Source: Hemerocallis citrina (Eukaryota; Streptophyta; Magnoliopsida; Asparagales; Asphodelaceae). From it: a stretch of DNA of 64,000 nt. The notes beneath the pieces are model-generated. The model was not told where the DNA came from. It saw only the letters and a list, made by a program, of their open reading frames with translations, and did not search any database. This document shows positions 10,081 through 22,555 of the stretch, in pieces. Location: positions 76,327,227 to 76,391,226 of the forward strand of contig CM030366.1 of the NCBI GenBank assembly GCA_017893485.1. The letters run 5' to 3'. A program made the translations under genes and the position numbers. Positions within the stretch are counted from its first letter, which is position 1. Each line of letters begins with the position of its first letter.

Positions 10081-10539
10081 TTGATGTCATCTCAGTCTCT
10101 CCCATATATTTCCGCCTCCACTGATTTTACAGATGCAACCACCTCTCGTTCCTCCTCCAGATTCAAAAAGCAGCAGCGGCAGCGCCACTTTCAGTCTGCC
10201 TCCGGCCTCCTACCTTCTCCTTACATCATTCCTCACCCTACCCCACCTCTACTTCCACCACCGGTAGCACCGCCCTACTTCCTACCCCGATCCAGACACC
10301 AGCAGCATCTCCCTCCACATTGTGCTCTCAGTCACAGCAGTGCTAGTCTTATTTCTCCTTGCAGTGCTTCTTCCCTCACATCATCGGTCATGCCCGTCAC
10401 TTCGGCCTTGCTGTCTTCTACTGATTGTGCTAATCTTCAGTAACACCACACTCAGCTTGAACTACAGCTCATTGGTCAGTCTATCAATGCTGGCTCCTCT
10501 GTTCCTGCACTTTCTGCCACTCCCGGTACGAATTCGTTC
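10081..10539 (+). pseudogene. copia gag/protease linker remnant
   Basis: A Ser/Pro-rich frame (10081-10442) ends at a TAA, and the same frame continues HTQLELQLIGQSINAGSS toward the protease at 10543. The Gln-to-stop change is a single C-to-T step. This resembles the linker normally found between gag zinc knuckle and protease in copia polyproteins. The gag capsid domain and a CX2CX4HX4C knuckle are not visible, so most of gag has been lost. Confidence 0.5.
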
Positions 10540-13513
10540 TGAATTTTAGATTCTGGTGCATCACATCATCTCACTAGTAATCAGACACTGTTTACCACCT
10601 GCACAATACTTTCCTCTCACTCTCCATCTCTACACACAGCTGATGGCTCACCACTTCTTATTACACACTCAGGGACAATTAACTCTCCCACTCTCACATT
10701 ACCACATGTTCTCTATGCTCCTAATTTATCAATAAACCTTATTTCTATTAGTGTGTTGTGCGATAGTGGTCTTGTCGTTACTTTTGACTCTTTATGTTGT
10801 TCTATTACTGATTCCTCCACCAGTGAGGAGTTTGGGCGTGCTAGTAGTCAGGGTCGTCTATATTATCTAGATTTTCTTCGTGCCCATCACTATCCTTCTA
10901 GTTTTGCCGGTATTATTTTCTCTGATGCTGATCTATGGCATAGACGTTGAGGTTATATTAGCGCATCATGACTCCAGACTATAGCTCATAGTGGTGCCCT
11001 TGGTTTTCTCACTTTAAAATATTTATCTGATTGTCAGGGTTGTCATTTAGCCAAACACATTGCCCTACCCTTTAGTCACAAAAGAACTTCTGAAACCACT
11101 CACCCTTTTCAACTTTTTCATTCTGACATATAGGGATCCTCTTCCGTACCTTCGTGGAAAGGCTATCTCTATTATATTGCCTTCGTCGTTGACTTCACTA
11201 GACATACATGGATTTTTCTTATGTGTCAGCGATCTGAGATACCTGACATTTACCATTTCTTTACAACTATGATTCACACTCAGTTCGGTGTGCGCATTAA
11301 GAATTTTCGATCGGATGGTGCACGTGAGTACACTTCCACCACTATGAGAACGATCCTTTAGTCTCACGGCACCCTTTTTCAGCAATCATGCCCTCACACA
11401 CATGAGCAGAATGATGTAGCTGAATGCAAGCATCGTCACATCCTTGAGACGGCTCGCGCTATTTTACTCTCCTCTTCCACACCTTGTTCTTTCTAGGCTG
11501 AAGCTATCATGACCTCTGTTAGTCTCATCAACATTACTCCCTCGTCTGCCGTAGCTGGTACGATGCCTTATGAGGCTCTTTATCATTCACCTCCCGACTA
11601 CAGTATGCTTCGTACTTTTGGGTGCACTTGTTACGTCCTTCTCCCTCCTACTGAGAGCACGAAGCTCTCCGCTCGTGCTGCCAAGTGCGTTCACCTAGGT
11701 CTCAGTCCTGAATACAAAGGTTATCGTTGTTTTGATCAATCAGCGGGTCGTGTCCGCATTTCTCGACATGTATCTTTTGTGGAAGACTTCCCTTACTACC
11801 TGACTTCCCCTGAGGATACTAGATTTCTCTATTCTCCAGTTGTTGCTAGCCCCCCGACTTTATCTTTCCACATTCCTTTTGATCCCACTCCTCTGGCTCC
11901 ATTCACATCTCCTGCAGTCCTTACACCTGTTGTTCCCCCTACCGAAACACCACCTGCATCCCTACAGCAGCCAGCACCCATCCCACCTACTTCCCCACCA
12001 ACACATGCACCTACTCCACCGTCCTCACCCCCACACCCTTTCAGTCCACCACCTCTTCGTCAGTCTACCCGTTCCACTTCTGGTATTCCACCGGCACGTT
12101 ATACACCTGATGCCACTGGTCCTTCTGACCAGTTTGATTTTGTCACCCTAGCTTCCTACTCACCACAGTTTCATGCATATCTCACTGCTATACACTCTAC
12201 ACGTGAGCCCAGAACCTATCAAGAAGCAATTCAATATCCTTAATGAAGGAAAGCTATTGCAGAGGAGATCAGTGCATTTGATCAGACTGGCACTTGGGAT
12301 GTTGTTCCTCTGCCATAGGGCGTTCAGCCTACTAGTTGCAAGTGGATCTTCAAGGTCAAATATCAACCTGATGGATCTATTGAGCGGCACAAGGCTCGTC
12401 TAGTAGCCCAAGGATTTACTCAGGAGCATGACATTGATTATGATGAGACCTTTGCTCCCATTGCACAGATGACTACTGTTTGCACTTTTCTTACTGTTGC
12501 AGCCATCCGCCAATGGCTGTTATACCAGATGTACGTAAAGAATACTTTTCTTCATGGTACCTTATCTGAGGTTGTTTATATGGATCCTCCTCCTGGCCTC
12601 CCTACTCCTCCTCGTCATGTTTGCCGGTTGCGTCAGGCTATATATGGTTTGAAGCAGGCTCCTCAAGCCTGGTTTGAGTGTTTTCGCCTTGTCATCACCA
12701 AGGCTGGTTTTAGTCAGAGTTCTTAGGACCATTCTATGTTTATGTGGTCATCACCGCAGGGGAGGGTAATTCTACTGCTCTATGTTGACGATACGATCAT
12801 TACTGCGGATGACTCTGCAGGCATTACATTCACCCAGAAATACCTTCATCAGCAGTTCCATATGAAAGACCTTGGCAGACTACATTATTTTCTGGGCCTA
12901 GAGATTGCTCATGGATCTCGGGGAATACTCATTTCTCAACAGAAATAAACATCAGATATTATCTCCGCTGCATGCCTTTCTGACAGTAGATCAACCGATA
13001 CACCCTTAGAGCTTGAAGTGAATCTTCGTCCCACTGATGGTGAGCACCTTCCTGATCCCACTAGATACAGACAGATTGTTGGACAGCTTGTCTACTTATG
13101 CGTGACTAGACCCGATATTGCTCACGCAGTCAGTGTTGTCAGTCAGTTTGTTTCTGCTCTTCTTCGGATTCTCAAATATCTTCGAGGCACTATTAATCGC
13201 TCATTATTCATGCCTGCTACATCAAAACTAGATCTGAGTGCATATTCTGATTCAGATTGGATAGGTGATCCTACTACCAGACGGTCTACCATCGATTTCG
13301 GTCTATTTCTTGGTAATTCGCTGATCTCATGGCAAAGTAAGAAACAGGTAGTTGTTGCATGTTCTTCGACTGAAGCTGAGTACAGAGCAGTGGCAGCTAC
13401 TACTAGAGAGATTGTTCATGTTCGTTGGCTGTTATCAGATATGGGTGTCCTCTTCATTGTGATAACCGGAGTGCATTGCACATTGCAAGCAACCCGGTCT
13501 TTCATGAGCGAAC
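10540..13513 (+). pseudogene. Ty1/copia pol: protease, integrase, RT, RNase H (5' part)
   Basis: Protease: ILDSGASHHLT at about 10543, with the expected Trp before it changed to TGA at 10540. Integrase: a WHRR...ISAS and CQGCHLA zinc-binding end near 10935-11055, FHSD near 11125, NFRSDGAREY near 11300 and the [10 protein letters not shown] segment near 11410, then the IN C-terminus FGCTCYVLLPP. RT: KWIFKVKYQPDG, LHGTLSEVVYMDPPPG and the intact active site YVDD at 12781-12792. RNase H: SDSDWIGDP, ISWQSKKQ, STEAEYRAVA near 13245-13390. Stops at 10938, 11132, 11359, 11495, 12241, 12317, 12724 and 12946 break the frame. The reading frame is cut at 13513 by the nested element and resumes at 22231. 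Confidence 0.95.
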
Positions 13514-13518
13514 GAAGC
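13514..13518. repeat. Target duplication GAAGC, left copy
   Basis: GAAGC at 13514-13518 matches 22231-22235 and marks a single clean insertion into copia RNase H. Confidence 0.97.
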
Positions 13519-16500
13519 TGTCACGCCCCGCTTCCCAAAATACGGAAATACGAGTACGTGACGAAGCCCAGCGAATGATTTTTACATCATCCATAAGCTG
13601 TAGGATCGACTCAGCATCATAACAAGAATATAACCAGATTTATATATAACCAAGCATGCATGAATAATTTATTAAGCAACAGAAACAATTTAAACAAATA
13701 ATAATATTCAAATAGTTCTCATGTCTGGATCAAGTGTAAACTCGGAAACAAGTCTTATACAGCAGAAGAAATAAATACCTTAAGAAAAGCAACAAGTCCT
13801 TGCTCCAAGCAAAACCTGAAATGTCTGCTCGCCAATTCCAGCAGATAACTTGTCTCCCAAGTCTGCTTAATAAATATAAACAGAAAAACGAAGGGGAAAC
13901 AAGAGAAAATGCCCTTAGTGCAAGCTAGGGCCACAAATAGTAAAAGCAAGTACAAGAAAGGGGAAAACAAGATTTGGAACCAAGAATAAACCGAGTTATA
14001 AGAAGTAGTGACAAATTCAAGTCTAGCTGGCAAGAGGGAACATCATAACGACTAGATTGGATAACAACTGCTAGTGGTGAATCACTCGTCAGGTATACTT
14101 ATAGGGGTATTTAATATCAAGCGACAACCTCAAACCTAGTGTCATATGTTATTTTGAATGTCAGGTTCCAAATGTCAAGTCCAAGTCCAAGTTCCAGGCT
14201 TTAAGTCTCAGGTATCATATTTCATGTATCATATCATCAGGTATCAAGTGACAGGTGTCCAGTTCAAGTCTTGTAATTATTACTATCTAGGTAGCACGAC
14301 ATGCATCCATTATACTACATGGTTGCTACAGTCAAATCAATTGCGCTTAGACTTAGTAATGGAGTCTATAGGGCGGTGTACTCAGGCATCAAACTAGCAG
14401 GTGATCAACCATGTGCTCTAGAGGTGGCCCCCGTAGGCTCTAGAGGTGGCCCCCGTCACCCATGACGTGGCACTTAGTTCTACGTGGCACTTAGTTCCAG
14501 GTGATTTCAAACATACATCATGTAAACATATAATGGGCTCTAGAGGTGGCCCCCGTAGGCTCTAGAGGTGGCCCCCGTCACCCATGACGTGGCACTTAGT
14601 TCTACGTGGCACTTAGTTCCATTTAACATACAACTTGGGAAACACGGGCCCCCTTCCGAGTACACTTACCTATGTTGTCCACTCTATAGTCTTTCCCATA
14701 ACCCCGGCTTATTACATTTGTCCAGGCAGATTTTGTGTTCTTGTATTTATACATGTGGAACAGGGTTGAAATAATATAAGTTAATTCTAAGAAAAATTGG
14801 AGATGTCCTATAGGGTGTCCAGCAACTACATATAAAATTTCGTGTCAAACGCTCGCTGTTTACATAGCTAAATTAATTTGTAAAGAAAATATATACAGCA
14901 GTTTTTACAGAACTGCGCCTACTGACACAGCTTCAGTATAACAGCCATATCTCCTAGACCGTAACTCCAAATTCAATCATTCTGGAGTCTATCGACATCT
15001 ACACATCCTGATCTACGTTTTGTATTCAGGCCTCGGGCCCAAATTCCAATGTTAAAAGGGTCGAAACCTCAAAAGAAAATCCAGACAGCAACATAGGGAA
15101 ATAATTCACTAATGTAGATTTCATAGAATTATGTAATTTGGTGTCTAAAATCATTATGTGGCACAAATACATGGTAATGGGAATCAAACAGCGAATAATA
15201 GTATTTTTCAAGTCATAATAATCATAAATTGCCAAAACACTAAATTTATATGCGTCTACAATTTCTAGGGGTCCTTAATTCATATGTCTATGTGATTCGC
15301 AAGTTCAAGGAGATAAAGGAGTCCAATTGAATTATTATTTAATGCGAGGAAGTTTTGTGACTCTTAGACTGGTGAGTTTGAAGGTTCAAATTGTTTTACT
15401 ATGATATTCAAAGAGAGTCACAAACTAACTACATGTGGTATTTCAAAGAGACTTGTACTAGGACAATAAGATGTACAAGGTTACTTGCCTTAAATCGACG
15501 GTTAAAATCTCCGCTTGTTGAAGCAACTGAGAAGAAAAGTCCCCGGAAATGTCCTCGAAATGCGCGTGCAAAAATATACCAAAGATCGAGTTTTCCTCGC
15601 ACACACGATCGGTCCAAAACAGCGTGTAGCGCTCGGATCCGGTGCGGGTAGAACACGGAACAGCAAAACAGGCGAATCAGATCGCTGGGAAGCAGCTGAT
15701 CTGAGGCCAGAACAGCGAACACAGCTCCGGATCTGGTGTGGACGAACACGGGACAGCAATCACGCGCACGGATCTTGAAGAGATCTGACGGCTACGAATC
15801 GCTCCCGCTCTTTTCTCCTTCTTCTTCGTTCTTCTTCTTCGTTCGAAACAGAGCGAGAGAGAGGGGTGTGCAGCGGCGATGGCGGGGTTTCTTCGACGGC
15901 GGCGCTACGTCGGGAAGCGACGCGGCGATGGGGCGGACGACGGCGATGGGGCGGCGCGTGTGCGACGGGAGGCGTCGAGTGGTGCAGGCGAGTGGGGATG
16001 GGTTCGGAGGTGGTGGGTTCTACGGTTGGAGAGATGGCGAAGGCGACGGAAGTTGGAGTTGTGGTGGTGCTGGCTGCGGGGGGGGGGGGGGGGGGGTCGA
16101 CGAGGATGGCGGTGGTCGGAGGTGAGTCGAAGGAGGTGGGTTTGGTTAGCGGCGGGTGTGATTAGAGATTAGGTTTTAACAGTAGAGATTAGGGTTAGGG
16201 TAGGGTTTATATACTAGGTTAGTGGGTTTGCGGGTTAAAGGGTTTAGGGGATCCGTTTCAAAAAGGGCCCAACAGAAGAAATGGTCAAAAAGCACAATAA
16301 TGGGGATTAGAAAGATAAAAGAGAAGAATCGGGCTATTCCTCATGAAGAACGGTGCAAATGGCACACAATAGAATTTGATAAAAGGACCCAAAATTTGAG
16401 TTGAGACAAAAATAATAATTTTATTCGAATAGAAATAAAATACGGATCTCAAATAGATGAAAGAGTACAATATGGCAAAATAGAGTATAAAATACAAATG

Positions 16501-16519
16501 CGGGGAAACAGTAGTTACA
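13519..16519 (-). repeat. 3' LTR of the non-autonomous element
   Basis: Plus-strand ends are TGTCACGCC and GTAGTTACA. It contains a 121-bp tandem duplication (about 14415-14650) with CTCTAGAGGTGGCCCCCG and GTGGCACTTAGTTC blocks, a G19 run near 16078-16096, and a GC-rich CGGCGATG segment (15870-16140). Frames through the GC-rich part are low-complexity and identical in both LTRs, so they are not annotated as genes. Confidence 0.97.
14415..14652. repeat. 121-bp tandem duplication within LTR
   Basis: The block with two CTCTAGAGGTGGCCCCCGT phrases and two GTGGCACTTAGTTC phrases occurs twice in a row, and identically at 20126-20363 in the other LTR. Confidence 0.85.
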
Positions 16520-17339
16520 AATCCTACCCACCTTACACAAAAATTTCGTCCTCGAAATTTGCTTAGGCGGTACATAGGACAGGGTAAAGTAACTTAGGGG
16601 CGGGTAACAAACAAGGGATCCAAGGAGAAGTCAACTTGGTGGTAACACCAAAACAAGAAGGGAGTGGATAACAACGAGTCCAAATGGAAGGCATGAAAGA
16701 GAATAACAGCATCTAAAGGATCCAAATAATACAAGATAATAAATACGATGAAGGAGTAGGCAGAACAGAAACCAAGGAGATGGAAGAGAGAAAAGAATTG
16801 AATCCAATAATGATTGAGTACATGATGGCAAGGTGGAATGCAAGACGAAAGTAATCGGTATCAAAATGAAGAAGAAGCAACACTGAACACCACAAGACTT
16901 GCAAGATAACAAGGCAAGGAGGTGAACGAATAGAAAGAGTTGGAATCGAAGAAGGGAGCGACAAGGGAAAGATGCACCACGCAATGAGTCAATGGATGAG
17001 AACAAAAGCAAGAAATAGGGGACAGCAAATGGTGCAAGGAATGGAACAAAACACAACACAAGAAAGGAGAAACAACAACATGATCCTGGGTCCTGTGGGT
17101 CATGGGTCCACCACGCTTCCGCTGCGCTACTCTGATGGTGACACTCCAAGCTCCAGACATGTTGTAGACCACGTGGCACCAAGCGACGATCCGAGCAGGA
17201 AGAAAGGAATGAGGCACCAGATCAAGGAGAGTATGGGTTCAGGATAGATATAAACAAGGATGCAAAGAATATAAAATTGAGCTTCAATTCAAATAATCAA
17301 AATATATAGTATACATCAAAGCTAATGACTTTAACAGGA

Positions 17340-18500
17340 ATACTAATAGTAACAATATCCATGATAATAATATCAATAGTAATAGAAAATAATAATGACA
17401 ATAAAAACTAATAATAACAATGATAATAACAAAATAATAATAATAACAATAATAATAACAGAAATAAAAATCGTCATAATCATACAGGTAATAATAATGT
17501 GATGAAATAAAAATACCAACAATACTAATAATAACGATAATACATACATGACAAAATAGAATTCAACACACTCATGAAAATAATGCAAAAATAATATTAA
17601 TGATAGCATTAAAAATAATATCAATAATGATAATAAATAATATGACAATAGCAAAGATAACAATAATATCAATAAAGCAACAGTAATAATAATAAAAATA
17701 ATAACAGTAATAAAGGTGATGAAAATAATAATAATAACATAAATCGAAACGACAATGATAGTAATAATACCAATAATAACAAAAACATTCCTTTACCATC
17801 ATTTTATTTATATAAGTAACGAGTCTTGAAATATCAATTAGTAATAGGTAGAAAATATTGCCTCCTTAACATCAAGTTGCATATTTGCCTTCACGACATC
17901 AGGTTTCAAGTTGCCGTCCGGATATTCGGCTGCACATTTTGCCTCGCCGATAACCAGTTGCAATTTGCCTCCAGTGACATCGAGTTGCATATTTGCCATC
18001 TCGACATTAGGTTGCACCGAATTGGTGAAATGTATATAAGATTGAGCATGATCAGGCTCAAAACAAATTAATAATAATAATAATAATAATAACGGTAAAA
18101 AAATAACGATACCGATAACGATAATAATAACAAAAATATCGATACTAATGACAATAAAAATAGCAATGATCATAACAATGATCATAACAGTAATAATAAC
18201 AGTAATCGCAAAAAGAGTCATAACAATGATAATAATATTAACAGTAATATTAAAATATTAACCTCATTAGTAAAAAATAATAATGCAAGACAAGATATAG
18301 TTTAAGCCCAACAATTTTTGTAGAAGTAATTTAATATTAGCAATAATAATAAAATAATGAAAACAACAATAAGAATATCAATAGTAATAACAATAATAGT
18401 AATACTAGTAATGATAACGAAATTAATAGCAATAATAATAATAGTAGTAATAATAGCATTATACGACAAAATAAGAATTTGTCTTATCAAAATAATCCAG
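17340..18500. repeat. Imperfect AAT/AAC/GAT trinucleotide low-complexity region
   Basis: Long stretches of AATAATAAC-like triplets with scattered substitutions, interrupted only by the 27-bp repeat block. On the minus strand they give Ile/Tyr/Val-rich artificial frames that should not be taken as membrane proteins. Confidence 0.85.
17856..18017 (-). repeat. Six 27-bp repeats encoding a 9-residue motif
   Basis: On the minus strand six consecutive 27-base units encode VQPNVEMAN, MQLDVTGGK, LQLVIGEAK, CAAEYPDGN, LKPDVVKAN and MQLDVKEAI. Consensus is hydrophobic-Q-L/P-D-V-x-x-A-N. Length is conserved although bases differ, and the frame is open through the block. The same repeat occurs at 28254-28334 and 29600-29870. 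Confidence 0.85.
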
Positions 18501-19206
18501 TAGAAATATATAGTCGATCAAAAATAAAAAGTGAAGTGAAAATACACTATTGTTCGAAATAACAAAATCTTTATTGAGAAACATTTTTATTGAAGACCGA
18601 AAATAAATATAACAATTAATAATCAAAATATAGAAAGTATTCGGGAAAAATAATTATAAGAGAAAATAGATAGGCGAAAATGAAGCTACACCCAATAAGG
18701 AGTTAAAGAAGAGGATGGCTAGAAGAGACAAAAGAAAATTAAGGAATTGAATAAAAGGAAAGAAGGACGAGGGCAAAATCGGAATTGAAGAGAATATAAC
18801 AGGGAAGGAATAACTAGTATGATACTCAGTATGAAACAACAAATGAAAAAGAATACAAGGCAGGGAAAACAGTGAACGATGCACGAGTTGAAATATGAAG
18901 GAATTACCGAGGTAAGCAGAAAACAAGAGATCGTTTGCATCAGAATCAAAAGAATAGGGGTACGGAAGAATAAATTTGTACCCAATAAGGAATCGACAAA
19001 TCATGACGAATGCAAGAGGTGGAAGGAAGCAATGAATCAAAGAATTGAATATGAAGGGATCAAATGAATAGGATAAGACTTGTATCCAGATCGAGTTGAC
19101 TATTAAATTATTCATGTGGTTGCATAGCCTGTTTAATGTTGAGTTAATCCTGACTGAGTCAAGCCTGTCTAATGTATTAGTCGGACCAACACATTAGCCA
19201 AACCTG

Positions 19207-19220
19207 AGCTCTGATACCAC
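19207..19220 (-). promoter_or_regulatory. Primer binding site (initiator Met tRNA)
   Basis: Minus strand TGGTATCAGAGCTC lies nine bases inside the LTR at 19230, the same spacing as in the Tekay element at 58973. Confidence 0.93.
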
Positions 19221-19229
19221 TAAAAACCT

Positions 19230-22200
19230 TGTCACGCCCCGCTTCCCAAAATACGGAAATACGAGTACGTGACGAAGCCCAGCGAATGATTTTTACATCA
19301 TCCATAAGCTGTAGGATCGACTCAGCATCATAACAAGAATATAACCAGATTTATATATAACCAAGCATGCATGAATAATTTATTAAGCAACAGAAACAAT
19401 TTAAACAAATAATAATATTCAAATAGTTCTCATGTCTGGATCAAGTGTAAACTCGGAAACAAGTCTTATACAGCAGAAGAAATAAATACCTTAAGAAAAG
19501 CAACAGGTCCTTGCTCCAAGCAAAACCTGAAATGTCTGCTCGCCAATTCCAGCAGATAACTTGTCTCCCAAGTCTGCTTAATAAATATAAACAGAAAAAC
19601 GAAGGGGAAACAAGAGAAAATGCCCTTAGTGCAAGCTAGGGCCACAAATAGTAAAAGCAAGTACAAGAAAGGGGAAAACAAGATTTGGAACCAAGAATAA
19701 ACCGAGTTATAAGAAGTAGTGACAAATTCAAGTCTAGCTGGCAAGAGGGAACATCATAACGACTAGATTGGATAACAACTGCTAGTGGTGAATCACTCGT
19801 CAGGTATACTTATAGGGGTATTTAATATCAAGCGACAACCTCAAACCTAGTGTCATATGTTATTTTGAATGTCAGGTTCCAAATGTCAAGTCCAAGTCCA
19901 AGTTCCAGGCTTTAAGTCTCAGGTATCATATTTCATGTATCATATCATCAGGTATCAAGTGACAGGTGTCCAGTTCAAGTCTTGTAATTATTACTATCTA
20001 GGTAGCACGACATGCATCCATTATACTACATGGTTGCTACAGTCAAATCAATTGCGCTTAGACTTAGTAATGGAGTCTATAGGGCGGTGTACTCAGGCAT
20101 CAAACTAGCAGGTGATCAACCATGTGCTCTAGAGGTGGCCCCCGTAGGCTCTAGAGGTGGCCCCCGTCACCCATGACGTGGCACTTAGTTCTACGTGGCA
20201 CTTAGTTCCAGGTGATTTCAAACATACATCATGTAAACATATAATGGGCTCTAGAGGTGGCCCCCGTAGGCTCTAGAGGTGGCCCCCGTCACCCATGACG
20301 TGGCACTTAGTTCTACGTGGCACTTAGTTCCATTTAACATACAACTTGGGAAACACGGGCCCCCTTCCGAGTACACTTACCTATGTTGTCCACTCTATAG
20401 TCTTTCCCATAACCCCGGCTTATTACATTTGTCCAGGCAGATTTTGTGTTCTTGTATTTATACATGTGGAACAGGGTTGAAATAATATAAGTTAATTCTA
20501 AGAAAAATTGGAGATGTCCTATAGGGTGTCCAGCAACTACATATAAAATTTCGTGTCAAACGCTCGCTGTTTACATAGCTAAATTAATTTGTAAAGAAAA
20601 TATATACAGCAGTTTTTACAGAACTGCGCCTACTGACACAGCTTCAGTATAACAGCCATATCTCCTAGACCGTAACTCCAAATTCAATCATTCTGGAGTC
20701 TATCGACATCTACACATCCTGATCTACGTTTTGTATTCAGGCCTCGGGCCCAAATTCCAATGTTAAAAGGGTCGAAACCTCAAAAGAAAATCCAGACAGC
20801 AACATAGGGAAATAATTCACTAATGTAGATTTCATAGAATTATGTAATTTGGTGTCTAAAATCATTATGTGGCACAAATACATGGTAATGGGAATCAAAC
20901 AGCGAATAATAGTATTTTTCAAGTCATAATAATCATAAATTGCCAAAACACTAAATTTATATGCGTCTACAATTTCTAGGGGTCCTTAATTCATATGTCT
21001 ATGTGATTCGCAAGTTCAAGGAGATAAAGGAGTCCAATTGAATTATTATTTAATGCGAGGAAGTTTTGTGACTCTTAGACTGGTGAGTTTGAAGGTTCAA
21101 ATTGTTTTACTATGATATTCAAAGAGAGTCACAAACTAACTACATGTGGTATTTCAAAGAGACTTGTACTAGGACAATAAGATGTACAAGGTTACTTGCC
21201 TTAAATCGACGGTTAAAATCTCCGCTTGTTGAAGCAACTGAGAAGAAAAGTCCCCGGAAATGTCCTCGAAATGCGCGTGCAAAAATATACCAAAGATCGA
21301 GTTTTCCTCGCACACACGATCGGTCCAAAACAGCGTGTAGCGCTCGGATCCGGTGCGGGTAGAACACGGAACAGCAAAACAGGCGAATCAGATCGCTGGG
21401 AAGCAGCTGATCTGAGGCCAGAACAGCGAACACAGCTCCGGATCTGGTGTGGACGAACACGGGACAGCAATCACGCGCACGGATCTTGAAGAGATCTGAC
21501 GGCTACGAATCGCTCCCGCTCTTTTCTCCTTCTTCTTCGTTCTTCTTCTTCGTTCGAAACAGAGCGAGAGAGAGGGGTGTGCAGCGGCGATGGCGGGGTT
21601 TCTTCGACGGCGGCGCTACGTCGGGAAGCGACGCGGCGATGGGGCGGACGACGGCGGTGGGGCGGCGCGTGTGCGACGGGAGGCGTCGAGTGGTGCAGGC
21701 GAGTGGGGATGGGTTCGGAGGTGGTGTGTTCTACGGTTGGAGAGATGGCGAAGGCGACGGAAGTTGGAGTTGTGGTGGTGCTGGCTGCGGGGGGGGGGGG
21801 GGGGGGGTCGACGAGGATGGCGGTGGTCGGAGGTGAGTCGAAGGAGGTGGGTTTGGTTAGCGGCGGGTGTGATTAGAGATTAGGTTTTAACAGTAGAGAT
21901 TAGGGTTAGGGTAGGGTTTATATACTAGGTTAGTGGGTATGCGGGTTAAAGGGTTTAGGGGATCCGTTTCAAAAAGGGCCCAACAGAAGAAATGGTCAAA
22001 AAGCACAATAATGGGGATTAGAAAGATAAAAGAGAAGAATCGGGCTATTCCTCATGAAGAACGATGCAAATGGCACACAATAGAATTTGATAAAAGGACC
22101 CAAAATTTGAGTTGAGACAAAAATAATAATTTTATTCGAATAGAAATAAAATACGGATCTCAAATAGATGAAAGAGTACAATATGGCAAAATACAGTATA

Positions 22201-22230
22201 AAATACAAATACGGGGAAACAGTAGTTACA
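19230..22230 (-). repeat. 5' LTR of the non-autonomous element
   Basis: Second copy of the 3001-bp LTR, offset exactly 5711 bases from the first with no length change. It ends GTAGTTACA next to the GAAGC target duplication. Confidence 0.97.
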
Positions 22231-22408
22231 GAAGCATATAGAGATTGATTGACATTATGTTCGTGAGCGCTTTGAGATAGGGACCATTTCTCTCCATTCT
22301 GTTACATCTTCCCAACAGACTGCAGAATTCTTCACCAAATCTCATACTGTTCAGAAATTTAGATACTTGGTAGGCCAACTCACACTGTTTGACCCATCGT
22401 GGATTTGA
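22231..22408 (+). pseudogene. copia RNase H C-terminus, continuation after nested insertion
   Basis: After the duplicated GAAGC the copia frame resumes with KHIEID, a stop in place of one codon, then HYVRERFEIG, a THTVQKFRYL-like region and a terminal TGA at 22406. It is the conserved copia pol C-terminal end (HIEIDxHFVRE). Confidence 0.9.
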
Positions 22409-22415
22409 GTGGGGG

Positions 22416-22555
22416 TGTTATGTATTATTATAGTCCCATATTAGTTGTAGAGTTGTTTTGATATTTGTTCTCCTCCTATATATAGGTGGCATTGTACTTG
22501 GTTGAACTCAATTCAATATTCAGTATTGTTTTCATCTCTCTGATTTATCTTAACA
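22416..22555 (+). repeat. copia 3' LTR
   Basis: 140 bp, matching 8864-9003 from TGTTATGTATTA to TTATCTTAACA, preceded by GAGTGGGGG (polypurine tract) and followed by the CAGTC duplication. Confidence 0.95.

Larger units (their letters stand above)
16520..19206 (-). other. Interior of non-autonomous element, no gag-pol
   Basis: The LTR-proximal end keeps the family's 3' signature on the minus strand (TTTCGAGGACGAAATTTTT then GGTGGGTAGGATT before the LTR). The rest is non-coding: a mixed segment at 16560-17250, imperfect AAT/AAC trinucleotide runs at 17340-17800 and 18065-18500, and an AT-rich tail. A 27-bp coding-like repeat block sits at 17856-18017. No retroviral domain is visible in any frame. 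Confidence 0.85.
13519..22230 (-). mobile_element. Young non-autonomous Tekay-related LTR retrotransposon (LARD-like)
   Basis: Two 3001-bp LTRs in direct orientation enclose a 2710-bp interior without gag or pol. The order of PBS and polypurine regions shows it lies on the minus strand. Target duplication GAAGC is perfect. I count seven substitutions and no indels between the LTRs (LTR1 positions 13795, 15946, 16016, 16228, 16353, 16483, 16500), about 0.23 percent, so the insertion is recent. Its LTR start (TGTAACTACTG... on the minus strand) and end (GGCGGGGCGTGACA type) are homologous to the Tekay LTR at 55770-58962, which marks the probable autonomous relatives. Confidence 0.95.
8864..22555 (+). 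mobile_element. Ty1/copia retrotransposon, decayed, split by a nested element
   Basis: Two 140-bp LTRs (8864-9003 and 22416-22555) with TG...CA ends are flanked by a perfect 5-bp target duplication CAGTC (8859-8863 and 22556-22560). A PBS for initiator Met tRNA follows the 5' LTR and a purine-rich tract TGAGTGGGGG precedes the 3' LTR. The pol order protease, integrase, RT, RNase H is the copia order. The LTRs differ at roughly seven or eight of 140 positions. A Tekay-type non-autonomous element occupies 13519-22230 inside the RNase H region, and a MITE occupies 9673-10038. Not counting these, the element is about 4.6 kb. Confidence 0.95.

Noticed and set aside
15515..16172. Arg/Gly-rich frames of 85-129 codons in the LTR
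   Set aside because: They lie in a GC-rich part of an LTR, are identical in both LTR copies, overlap in three frames and are low-complexity.
17373..18490. Ile/Tyr-rich minus-strand frames resembling membrane proteins
   Set aside because: They are translations of AAT/AAC trinucleotide runs.
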